Source of the DNA: JAGQWW01 sp041392845
GTDB taxonomy: Bacteria; Bacteroidota; Bacteroidia; Chitinophagales; Saprospiraceae
NCBI GenBank assembly: GCA_041392845.1
Contig: JAWKLG010000028.1
Coordinates: 1-64,000, forward strand
Reading direction: 5' to 3'
DNA length: 64,000 nt
The notes beneath the pieces are model-generated. The model did no database searches, was not told where the DNA came from, and saw only the letters and a list, made by a program, of their open reading frames with translations. This document shows positions 57,202-64,000 of the stretch, one piece after another. The position numbers and the translations under genes are program-made. Numbering within the stretch: position 1 is the stretch's first letter; each line of letters opens with the position of its first letter.

Positions 57202-58278
57202 CTAAGTACTCTGAAAGGTTTTTTGAATGTATGAGAATGATTCAAAAATATCTTCCGTTTCTGCTTTTTGGTCTATTCTGAAATTACCAATTCCATTTAA
57301 AAGACTGAAGTTGATTTCTGTTCCTCTGTTCTTTTTGTCTTTTTCCATGTAAGGAAAAATCTGAACAGGATCAAAATGAGACTGCTTTTGTAAAAGGAAA
57401 TATTCTTGTAATAATTGACTGATTTTAGAAAGGTCCTGCTCTTTTATATTTCCTTTTTTAAAAGAAATATAAGCTTCTCCAACCATACCCATTGCTACTG
57501 CTTCTCCGTGAAGCAGCGGGTGTTGGCTTTGGAGGAAATAAGTTTCAAGGCCATGTCCGATTGTATGTCCAAAATTAAGCGCCTTCCTTATCCCTTTTTC
57601 CAGGGGGTCATTTTCAACGAAATGCTTTTTGATGTTTACACCTCTGAAAATTAAGTCATCCCAGTCAGGTTTTTCTTCTCCTTTTAAAACAGGTATTAAA
57701 TCTTCCCACAACTTTGCATCAAAAATCAAGGCATGTTTGATGACCTCTGCCATCCCGGCCTTTAATTCTCTTTCCGGCAAGGACTCCAAAAATCTGGAAT
57801 CAATAAATACTGCCTTGGGATTTTTGAAAACTCCGATGGAGTTTTTGATGTGATTGAAATTAATGCCCAGTTTTCCACCAAGCGAAGCATCCACCATTGC
57901 CAGGCTGGTAGTAGGAACCTGCACAAAATCAACTCCTCTTTTATAGGTCGAAGCCACAAAACCGCCCAAATCGCCGGTCATTCCTCCTCCGATGTTGAAT
58001 ATAAGAGCGCTTCGATCACAATTTTTGTTCATTAAAGCTGCCCAAAGGTCCTCACAGGTACGAAGATTTTTTTGTGATTCTCCAGCAGGAAAATTAATCA
58101 AGGCTCCACCGGTTTGAGCTACCAAATCATCCAACTCAGAAGTCCAATGTCTATATACTTCTCTGTCAACGAAAAAAAATAACTGCGTATAATTTTTCTC
58201 TTCCAACCATGTTAGAAGCGATTTTTGAAAATCACCTATATATATGGTGTAGTCTGCTAATTGGATTTCTTTATTCAT
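57202..58278 (-). CDS. aroB: 3-dehydroquinate synthase
   Basis: Second step of the shikimate pathway, NAD- and metal-dependent. Start chosen at 58278 (MNKEIQLADYTIYIG), giving 358 residues. Landmarks: FPAGESQKNLRT, the NAD-binding GGGMTGDLGGFVAS, QVPTTSLAMVDASLGGKLGIN, and the metal ligands E (AGMAEVIKHAL), H (NFGHTIGHGLE) and H (HGEAVAMGM). It overlaps the cyclase gene by eight bases, so it is translated as the last gene of a four-gene operon. Confidence 0.96.
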   Translation of the reverse strand: MNKEIQLADYTIYIGDFQKSLLTWLEEKNYTQLFFFVDREVYRHWTSELDDLVAQTGGALINFPAGESQKNLRTCEDLWAALMNKNCDRSALIFNIGGGMTGDLGGFVASTYKRGVDFVQVPTTSLAMVDASLGGKLGINFNHIKNSIGVFKNPKAVFIDSRFLESLPERELKAGMAEVIKHALIFDAKLWEDLIPVLKGEEKPDWDDLIFRGVNIKKHFVENDPLEKGIRKALNFGHTIGHGLETYFLQSQHPLLHGEAVAMGMVGEAYISFKKGNIKEQDLSKISQLLQEYFLLQKQSHFDPVQIFPYMEKDKKNRGTEINFSLLNGIGNFRIDQKAETEDIFESFSYIQKTFQST

Positions 58279-58939
58279 TGGTCTCAAGGGTTTCGGCAAA
58301 AGCTCGGACAGGGAAGGAGCCCAATCCTTTTATTTTGGGAGGAACAGCAGAAAATCTGAAGGGTCTATTTTTAGGAATACCATTCAAATGAGTCAAATGT
58401 TCTACAATTGGAATACCTGCTCCAAGTAAAGTGGTGTGTACTGGACGGCTTTTTGATTTTGAATTGTCTATATTGTAAGAATCAATTCCAACCAGACTTG
58501 CTTTTTTTTCTTTTAAAATAAGAGCAGCTTCTTCAGACAAATAAGGATGATTGCCAAAATAGGCCTCTGTATTCCAATTTTCGGACCAGCCGGTATGAAA
58601 TAAAACTGCTTTGCCATTTACATCTAAACCATTTATAAGGGAAGCGGTAATTTCCCTGGATGGAATCTTTGTACAATCAATTAATACACCTGAAAGATTG
58701 GCTATTTTCTTTAAATCCAGTTCTGCGAGATCTTCTCCTTCTTCAAACCTATGAAACGGAGCATCGATGTAGGTTCCTGTATTTGCAACCAGTTCTATTT
58801 TCCCAATGTGAAAGGCAGAACCATCTTCGTAAAATTTTTCTGAATCTTTTCTTGACCAAAAATCACAAATCACCGGTGCATCCAATCCCTGATAAGTTTG
58901 GAGTCCGTCGAAAATGATATGACTAAGATCAATTAGCAA
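58271..58939 (-). CDS. Cyclase family protein (PF04199)
   Basis: 222 residues of the kynurenine-formamidase-like metal hydrolase family. The signature region NTGTYIDAPFHRF is a variant of HxGTHxDxPxH: the first His is Asn and the second is Tyr, while Asp and the last His are kept. VGIDSYNIDNS and the C-terminal HLTHLNGIPKNRPFRFSAVPPKIKGLGSFPVRAFA are typical. Metal binding may be altered. Possible substrates include N-formylkynurenine or similar cyclic amides; none can be assigned. Confidence 0.85.
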   Translation of the reverse strand: MLIDLSHIIFDGLQTYQGLDAPVICDFWSRKDSEKFYEDGSAFHIGKIELVANTGTYIDAPFHRFEEGEDLAELDLKKIANLSGVLIDCTKIPSREITASLINGLDVNGKAVLFHTGWSENWNTEAYFGNHPYLSEEAALILKEKKASLVGIDSYNIDNSKSKSRPVHTTLLGAGIPIVEHLTHLNGIPKNRPFRFSAVPPKIKGLGSFPVRAFAETLETNE

Positions 58940-58944
58940 AATAA

Positions 58945-59241
58945 TTAAGGTAAAAATTCAAGGCCATCTACCGACCATGCTTCGGCCTTTGCTTCAAACA
59001 GTGGTTTGGTTTTAGCCCAGGTGGTTTTAAATAGTTCAGAATGTCTGTAAGCATCCAGGTGTTTTTCAGATTCCCACATGCTGTAGGTGAAAAACACAGA
59101 AGGATTATTGGTCTGTTGCCATAATTCAAGATGATGACAGCCTTCAAAATTTCGTATGTATTGTTTACTTTCTTTGAAAACCGTTTTGAAATCTTCAATG
59201 TGGTTTTCGCGGAAAGTCATTTTTACAATTCTCTTAATCAT
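58945..59241 (-). CDS. ABM-domain protein (putative antibiotic biosynthesis monooxygenase)
   Basis: 98 residues with a dimeric alpha/beta-barrel pattern: IKRIVKMTFRENHIEDFKTVFKESKQYIRNFEGCHHLELWQQTNNPSVFFTYSMWES then KHLDAYRHSELFKTTWAKTKPLFEAKAE. The ATG overlaps the stop of the SAM hydrolase gene by four bases (ATGA), a sign of translational coupling. These proteins may be oxygenases or simple dimer-forming scavengers; the actual reaction is unknown. Confidence 0.85.
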   Translation of the reverse strand: MIKRIVKMTFRENHIEDFKTVFKESKQYIRNFEGCHHLELWQQTNNPSVFFTYSMWESEKHLDAYRHSELFKTTWAKTKPLFEAKAEAWSVDGLEFLP

Positions 59242-60026
59242 TCTGAAGTATTCTCAGGCGTATCGAAATTAATTTGAACGGTATCGTCGAGTTTCATGTC
59301 CAGCAGCAATGCGGCGTTGTCCATGTTCATGGCAATCTCCAGCAAGCCAAAATCATTGAAGAGGGCTAAAGTTTCTCCAACTGCTACCGAATTATAGTTT
59401 CTTACTATTTTAAAAAGAGGTTTGTGGTTTCTGAATAAAATAGAAAAAGGTCTTCCCTTGCAAACAGAATCGAACAAAGCCATGCTGATATTGGTAACTA
59501 CATTTCCATAACGATCCTGGTGAATGACAGTGCCTCTGATAAGCTGCTGATTGACTACAGGTTGCAGGGTGAATTTTGCATCCAATTCTTTAATGGGTGT
59601 TCCTAAGGCATTCAAACTTTTGCCGGCTGCAATTCCTGCCACTGCATTTGCAAAGGGGATTTTTTGAGGAAAGGTGGATGCCGGATTGATTTCCAATTCA
59701 ACCGCCTCCTTCAAAGGTCTTGGAAATAATAATGAGAAAATCCCATTATCGGGAGCTATAAAATAATGACCTCCATAAGAAGCCAATACAAAACGAGGAG
59801 GAATCTCTACAAATGGATTTACACTTATTATATGTATGGTGCCTTCAGGAAATTCATCCCAACAATTATTCAAGGTAAAAGAAGCACTAACTATGTCAAA
59901 GGCAGGAATTTCGTGGGTAATGTCTACAAATTGAAGGTCGCGATGCCTGGAAAGCATGGCTCCTTTCAATGCGCCCACATAGGCGTCGCGGGTTCCAAAG
60001 TCTGTAGTGAGTGTTACGATTGTCAT
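59238..60026 (-). CDS. S-adenosyl-L-methionine hydrolase (adenosine-forming), DUF62 family
   Basis: 262 residues. N-terminal MTIVTLTTDFGTRDAYVGALKG carries the conserved Asp-rich start of the SAM hydroxide adenosyltransferase family, which splits SAM with water to adenosine and methionine. ITHEIPAFDIVSASFTLNNCWDEFPEGTIHIISVNP and HYFIAPDNGIFSLLF are also family marks, and the C-terminal domain has RGTVIHQDRYGNVVTNI. First gene of the operon with the ABM, cyclase and aroB genes. Halogenase activity is less likely, since the usual insertion was not seen. Confidence 0.92.
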   Translation of the reverse strand: MTIVTLTTDFGTRDAYVGALKGAMLSRHRDLQFVDITHEIPAFDIVSASFTLNNCWDEFPEGTIHIISVNPFVEIPPRFVLASYGGHYFIAPDNGIFSLLFPRPLKEAVELEINPASTFPQKIPFANAVAGIAAGKSLNALGTPIKELDAKFTLQPVVNQQLIRGTVIHQDRYGNVVTNISMALFDSVCKGRPFSILFRNHKPLFKIVRNYNSVAVGETLALFNDFGLLEIAMNMDNAALLLDMKLDDTVQINFDTPENTSE

Positions 60027-60126
60027 CCTGTCGTAATTATAGTGTTCAGTATGGGAAATAATTTGAATCCCAAAGGTAGTTAAGATTAGGACTTTTATTG
60101 ATATAAAAGTGGGAAAGATGTGGTGG

Positions 60127-60945
60127 GGGCTGGGTGCTGGGTGCTAGGTGCTTGGTGCTAGGTGCTGGGTACTAGGTTCTGGGGGCTGGGTACTCGTTTG
60201 CTCGGGGGCTCGGGGGCTCGTTAGTGGGTTGCTGGTATCTGGACGCTTGATATTAGACGCTGGTTGATTGGCTAACTCGCCACTCGTAATTCGTATTTCG
60301 TCACTTAAAAGAAAAGGTCAACCAGGCTTTGGAGTGGTAATTTGGCCATGGTTTCTAGAATGGATTGGAAAAAAAATCTGGGCTCTAGGTTCTAGGTACT
60401 GGGTACTAGGTTCTGGGTGCTAGGTTCAGGTTGTGGGTGCTGGGTTACTCGTTTGATCGGGGGCTCGTTAGTGGGTTGCTGGAACTTGGAGGATGGTTCA
60501 CGGGCTTACTCGTCACTCGTAATTCGTCACTCGTAATTCGCATTTTGTATTTCGTCACTTAAAAGAATAAGTCAACCATGTTTTGGAGCGGTAATTTGGC
60601 CATGGTTTCCAGAATGGTTTGGAAAAAAATCTGGATTCTAGCTACTAGTGCTAGGTACTGGGTGCTGGGTTCTAGGTGCTGGGTACTAGGTTCTGGGGGC
60701 TGGGTTACTCGTTTGCTCGGAGGCTCGTTAGTGGGTTGCTGGTATCTGGACGATGGTTAACAAGCTTACTCGTCACTCGTAATTCGTCACTCGTAATTCG
60801 CATTTCGTCACTTAAAAGAATAGGTCAACCAGGCTTTGGAGTGGTAATTTGGCCGTGGTCCCCAGGATGGATTGGAAAAAAATCCGGGTTCTAGCTACTA
60901 GAAACTAGCACCTAGTGCCCAGTACCCAGTACCTAGAACCCAGTT
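60127..60945. repeat. Higher-order word array (about 254-base unit) beside tRNA-Ala
   Basis: A 78-base anchor starting TCACTTAAAAGAA is present three times, at 60301, 60555 and 60808, so the unit length is 254 and 253 bases. Between anchors each unit contains GGTGCTGGG/GGTACTAGG words, a CTCGTTTGCTCGG...CTCGTTAGTGGG block, a CTGGTATCTGGAC word and CACTCGTAATTCG words. 60127-60300 is a partial unit without the anchor. The last copy ends with words turned around (CTAGTGCCCAGTACCC), forming an inverted repeat with the preceding CTAGGTACTGGG words, directly before the 3' end of tRNA-Ala. ORFs inside are artefacts. Confidence 0.92.
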
Positions 60946-60947
60946 CG

Positions 60948-61021
60948 TGGAGCTAGAGGGACTCGAACCCTCGACCCCTTGCATGCCATGCAAGTACTCT
61001 AGCCAACTGAGCTATAGCCCC
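60948..61021 (-). tRNA. tRNA-Ala (anticodon GGC)
   Basis: Minus strand: acceptor GGGGCTA with TAGCTCC and discriminator A; D-arm AGCTCAGTTGGCTAGAGT; anticodon stem-loop CTTGC-ATGGCAT-GCAAG; T-arm GAGGGTTCGAGTCCCTC. 74 bases, CCA not encoded. Its 3' end abuts the word array. Confidence 0.97.
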
Positions 61022-61061
61022 GAAATATGAAGATCTTTTTAAACATTTTTAAAAAGCGAGG

Positions 61062-61090
61062 CAAAATTACACAATTTTATAAAATGCAAA
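61062..61090 (-). promoter_or_regulatory. Promoter of tRNA-Ala
   Basis: On the minus strand, TTTG (61087-61090), a 17-base spacer and TAATTTTG (61062-61069), both perfect matches to the Bacteroidota promoter, about 40 bases before the tRNA. Confidence 0.75.
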
Positions 61091-61423
61091 CAGGTAGTGA
61101 GGATTATTTGCATAATTTTTTGTATCTTCCAAAAAGAAACTGAAGTCAATCACTCCGCAGAAATTTTTTTCACTGTACTGGTTTTGTTTTTTTTTCTTTC
61201 ATAGCTTTTATTTGAATAATATTCATGTGACTTTTTTTCAGGTATAAACACTTGACGAATTAAGTCTTAATTTGAAAGAACTCAACGAACCTAATAGTTT
61301 CAGCGCTCTGAATCGAAAAATTATTTCCCGTATTTTATTTTGGTGCCGACATTTTATTGGGCAAATTTTAGGCGCTGCGTGATTTTTTAACAACTTTTCT
61401 AAAAAAGTTTTTAAGTTTCTCAT
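61091..61423. other. Gene-free region upstream of the second porP/sprF
   Basis: AT-rich, without coding potential, known RNA motif or word repeats on either strand. Confidence 0.4.
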
Positions 61424-61431
61424 TAACTTTG
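61424..61431 (+). promoter_or_regulatory. Possible -7 element of the second porP/sprF gene
   Basis: TAACTTTG, matching TAnnTTTG, 71 bases upstream of the ATG; the -33 position is weak. Confidence 0.45.
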
Positions 61432-61502
61432 GCTTCTGTTTTAATGACTAGTAACCTCTAACACATTCTGTTTGAATTAAAACCTTTACAAAGTATTCTA
61501 TT

Positions 61503-62555
61503 ATGAAAAGAATGTTTACAAAATTTTTGACTGTTTCGTTAGTGGCATTGGGAGCGATTAGCCTGCAAGCGCAGGATATTCACTTTTCCCAGTTTTACCT
61601 CTCGCCGCTAAACCTTAACCCGGCCATGACTGGCGTTATGAATTGTAACGTTCGTTTGGTGGCCAATTACCGCAACCAGTGGGCCAGTGTCCTTAAATCA
61701 TACGCTTACAACACTTACTCTGTATCATACGATCAGCGTATACCTGTAGGTCGCTACGATTATTTTGGAATTGGTGGATCTTTCTGGGGTGACAAAGCGG
61801 GTCGTTCCGACTTTGGTCAGCTTCAGGGAAAACTTTCCGTTTCTTACAGTAAAAGAATGGGTGGCTACAGAAATGAAGCCCACTATTTAGTATTCGGTAT
61901 CGACGGTGGAGTACTTCAAAGAAGTATCGACTATACCGGATTACAATGGGGAACTCAGCATTCAGGGCAGGGAACATTTGATCCTGATGCGAATTCTTTA
62001 GAGAATTTTGCAAATGACAGAGTTTTGGTGCCGGATTTAGCTGCCGGACTTTTATGGTTCTCTGTGTTTGATGAAAATAATAACTTATATGTAGGTGGTG
62101 CTTATCATCACTTAAACAGAGCAGATATCTCTTTCCAGGATCAGGTTGAAGATCAGATTTACAGCCGTTTCACAGTACACGCAGGTGGTGAATTTGGTAT
62201 CTCTGACAAAGTTGGTTTGGTTCCTGGTGTGATTACCATGCTTCAAGGTCCTTCTTTGGAGGTGAATGCAGGTACAAGTTTACGCGTTACCTTGTTGAAA
62301 TCCCGTTACGAATATCAGGCAGTACAATTTGGTGCCTGGACTCGTTTGTCAAACAGATTGGAAGATGGAATTCATAGCGATGCTTTGATTCTTTCTACAA
62401 GATTTGATTACAACGATTTCAGTATCGGATTCAGCTACGACCTTAATATTTCTGAATTGCGTCCTGCAAGTAATTCCAACGGTGGATTTGAATTTGCCCT
62501 GGTTTACAAAATCTGCGGACCTGAAAAACGTAATGTATATTGTCCTAACTTCTAA
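61503..62555 (+). CDS. Type IX secretion membrane protein, PorP/SprF family (second copy)
   Basis: 350 residues, signal peptide ending ISLQAQ. The family start DIHFSQFYLSPLNLNPAMTGVMNCNVRLVANYRNQW and the barrel end DFSIGFSYDLNISELRPASNSNGGFEFALVYKICGPEK closely parallel the copy at 54725-55762. It stands alone, not next to a type B cargo gene in the window, so it could serve a cargo encoded elsewhere. It has its own promoter and a strong terminator. Confidence 0.92.
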   Translation: MKRMFTKFLTVSLVALGAISLQAQDIHFSQFYLSPLNLNPAMTGVMNCNVRLVANYRNQWASVLKSYAYNTYSVSYDQRIPVGRYDYFGIGGSFWGDKAGRSDFGQLQGKLSVSYSKRMGGYRNEAHYLVFGIDGGVLQRSIDYTGLQWGTQHSGQGTFDPDANSLENFANDRVLVPDLAAGLLWFSVFDENNNLYVGGAYHHLNRADISFQDQVEDQIYSRFTVHAGGEFGISDKVGLVPGVITMLQGPSLEVNAGTSLRVTLLKSRYEYQAVQFGAWTRLSNRLEDGIHSDALILSTRFDYNDFSIGFSYDLNISELRPASNSNGGFEFALVYKICGPEKRNVYCPNF

Positions 62556-62577
62556 AAAGTTACGGGAAATAATAGTC

Positions 62578-62612
62578 AAAAAAGCCGGTTGGAACTTCCA
62601 GCCGGCTTTTTT
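62578..62612 (+). terminator. Intrinsic terminator
   Basis: AAAAAAGCCGG-t-TGG with CCA-GCCGGCTTTTTT; a symmetrical hairpin about 22 bases after the PorP/SprF stop. Confidence 0.92.
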
Positions 62613-62734
62613 GTTGGCATAAGTATAAGGCAGACCGCCCTTTGTATAAATTAATGATTTAAAATAAAGGCCGGTTTAAAAATTTCTTATTTTAGCGTTC
62701 GTTACTTACGTGAAACATTAAATATTTATTTGAT

Positions 62735-63172
62735 ATGCTAGGAGGAAAGAAAGATAACAACGGAAGAAGCGGCACTATTATTCCCGCTTCCACATCTCAC
62801 GGATTAAACAGCCTTGTACAAGGAACAGAATTAACCGGCGATATCAACGCCGGAAATGATATACGAATTGATGGCAGCATCAAAGGAACTTTAAATTGTA
62901 AGTCAAAAGTAATCATTGGACCCACCGGTATGATAGATGGTGAGGTGAATTGTGCCAATGCTGTAATTGAAGGAAAATTTAAAGGGAAACTTGTAGTGAA
63001 AGAACTTCTTCATATTAAAGAATCTGCTAATATTGAAGGCACTATCCACACCGGAAAGATTATCGTTCAATCAGGAGCGGTATTCAATGTAACCTGTCAA
63101 ATGGGATCCGGTTCCTTCCCGAAATCTTCAAATCAAGCCAAAGAAATTGCCAAAGAAACCGCTACAGCCTGA
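62735..63172 (+). CDS. Bactofilin (polymer-forming cytoskeletal protein)
   Basis: 145 residues: a disordered N-terminus (GGKKDNNGRSGTIIPAS), then the beta-helical bactofilin core with repeating turns (GTELTGDINAGNDIRIDGSIKGTLNCKSKVIIGPTGMIDGEV...) and a Ser/Lys-rich tail. Bactofilins form filaments on the inner side of the membrane, affecting cell shape and envelope organisation. It is first in a run of closely spaced + strand genes that extends to the window edge. Confidence 0.93.
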   Translation: MLGGKKDNNGRSGTIIPASTSHGLNSLVQGTELTGDINAGNDIRIDGSIKGTLNCKSKVIIGPTGMIDGEVNCANAVIEGKFKGKLVVKELLHIKESANIEGTIHTGKIIVQSGAVFNVTCQMGSGSFPKSSNQAKEIAKETATA

Positions 63173-63395
63173 GGAGGATAAAAAAAAATCCAGCGACCAA
63201 GGCAGGGTATTTATGAAATATTCCGGAATGGCTTTTGAAATGGCGGCCATTTTGTTTGTCTTTGTGTTTGGAGGCAAAAAACTGGATGATGTAGTTAAAA
63301 CTGAAACTCCCTGGTTTACCATCCTTGGTGTTTTTTTAGGTGCATTTGCCGCCCTCTATTTTACATTAAAAGATATTTTTATCAATAAAAAATGA
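63147..63395 (+). CDS. AtpZ/AtpI-like membrane protein
   Basis: 82 residues with two transmembrane segments (FEMAAILFVFVFGGKKLDD and WFTILGVFLGAFAALYFTLKDI) separated by a short polar loop, the pattern of AtpZ/AtpI F-type-ATPase accessory proteins. The start at 63147 overlaps the bactofilin gene by 26 bases; the alternative ATG at 63213 (MKYSGMAFE) would avoid it but drop a basic N-terminus usual for the family. The ATP synthase genes themselves are not in view. Confidence 0.8.
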   Translation: MPKKPLQPEEDKKKSSDQGRVFMKYSGMAFEMAAILFVFVFGGKKLDDVVKTETPWFTILGVFLGAFAALYFTLKDIFINKK

Positions 63396-63775
63396 ATTCC
63401 GGAAAGTTTTATAGCCAATTGGCACTTGTCTCTGTGGTGATGCTTAGTGTATTGTTTGGAATGAAGTTTATCAAACCTTTAGCCCCGTACTTTTGGTTAT
63501 CCATTTTTATTTGGGCTTTTTTCATTTTTTATAGTGTTCTAATGTATATAGTGGGAAGTTTATCCCTTAAAAATGAAAATCAAAAAAGTTTTACCTCCCT
63601 GGTAATCGGCTTTACCTTCGGAAAAATGTTATTGGCAGTTTTAATAATAGTCGTTTATTCGCAGGGATATAATCCGGAAAGCCAATTATATGTGGTTCCG
63701 TTTTTCTTAATTTATATCGTCTACACTATCTTCGAGACTTCCTTTATGATGCGTCTCGGAAATCCTAAAAAATAG
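63392..63775 (+). CDS. Four-helix membrane protein beside atpZ
   Basis: 127 residues, four predicted transmembrane helices (LALVSVVMLSVLFGM, YFWLSIFIWAFFIFYSVLMYIVG, MLLAVLIIVVYSQG, FFLIYIVYTIFETSFMM). It overlaps the AtpZ-like gene by four bases. Proteins in this place in Bacteroidota ATP synthase neighbourhoods are usually hypothetical and AtpI-like; no direct motif supports a function. Confidence 0.65.
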   Translation: MNSGKFYSQLALVSVVMLSVLFGMKFIKPLAPYFWLSIFIWAFFIFYSVLMYIVGSLSLKNENQKSFTSLVIGFTFGKMLLAVLIIVVYSQGYNPESQLYVVPFFLIYIVYTIFETSFMMRLGNPKK

Positions 63776-63780
63776 ACCCA

Positions 63781-64000
63781 ATGGCAAACTATAATGTAAC
63801 GGTTGATGAAAATACCAAATTTGAAATTTCGAATGAAGAAATGGATAATCTGGATGTTGTTGAACAGTCGGAAAACAATTGGCATATTATCAGCGACAAT
63901 CAATCTTATAAAGTAGAAATCCTTTCGTTTGATAAGGCTTCCAAAACGACAGTGGTAAAAGTCAATGGGGTAAAACATGAGGTAGGTGTTTCAGATCCTT
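63781..64000 (+). CDS. Biotin carboxyl carrier protein-like N-terminus (3' truncated)
   Basis: Open from ATG at 63781 to the window edge, five bases after the previous stop. It reads MANYNVTVDENTKFEIS ... NWHIISDNQSYKVEILSFDKA ... TVVKVNGVKHEVGVSDP. This matches the N-terminal half of Bacteroidota acetyl-CoA/propionyl-CoA carboxylase carrier subunits, where 'YkVEvls-DkasKt-v-kVNG-kyeV' precedes the biotin domain. The biotinylation motif itself lies outside the window, so the call rests on the leader domain. Confidence 0.65.
   Translation, partial: MANYNVTVDENTKFEISNEEMDNLDVVEQSENNWHIISDNQSYKVEILSFDKASKTTVVKVNGVKHEVGVSDP

Noticed and set aside
60127..60945. CRISPR array
   Set aside because: The periodic unit is about 254 bases with internal degenerate words and no unique spacers between identical short repeats, and there are no cas genes.

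Overview
The window comes from a Bacteroidota chromosome, most likely a Saprospiria-like lineage. Evidence: several secreted proteins end in type IX secretion (T9SS) sorting domains of type A or type B. There are two PorP/SprF-family proteins, an SprB-repeat adhesin, GCDS-repeat surface proteins, a long Bacteroidota-type signal peptidase I, a fused aspartokinase/homoserine dehydrogenase, and promoters of the TTTG-N(17-21)-TAnnTTTG type. Genes generally lack strong Shine-Dalgarno sequences.

Layout. 0-8 kb: end of an epimerase-like gene, a DUF6438 protein, thrB and thrA, a gap with a possible structured RNA, lepB, and DUF2007/DUF1573 proteins. 8-14.5 kb: a metallopeptidase-propeller-barrel protein, aroQ, a long AT-rich gap and dnaA. 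14.7-23 kb: a large T9SS cargo protein, an iron-related porin/imelysin/di-heme oxidoreductase operon and a lipoprotein. 23-25 kb: tRNA-Ser and tRNA-Pro behind a structured leader, flanked by two paralogous barrel proteins. 25-29 kb: a small accessory patch with a frameshifted T9SS protein, a recombinase remnant and a HipA-like kinase with a separate HipA-N-like partner. 29-43 kb: CARDB/T9SS protein, prolyl oligopeptidase, seven-heme TPR cytochrome, TIGR04282 transferase, rsgA and a helical protein. 43-56 kb: surface-protein region with a GCDS-repeat T9SS protein and an operon of PorP/SprF, TPR-OmpA and SprB-like type B adhesin. 56-60 kb: DUF2911 protein, then SAM hydrolase, ABM protein, cyclase and aroB as one operon. 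60-64 kb: a repeat array, tRNA-Ala, a second PorP/SprF, bactofilin, AtpZ-like and membrane proteins, and the start of a biotin carrier protein.

Two things stand out. First, several intergenic gaps are filled with short-word arrays from at least ten sequence families. These arrays repeatedly begin exactly at the stop codon or 3' end of the neighbouring gene, and in two cases supply its last codons. One of them forms a higher-order repeat of about 254 bp. Second, single-base indels break several reading frames in surface-protein and hip genes. Where the cause can be placed it is usually a short homopolymer, so read error, decay and slippage must be separated. Three gene-free stretches also fold into convincing RNA-like structures.
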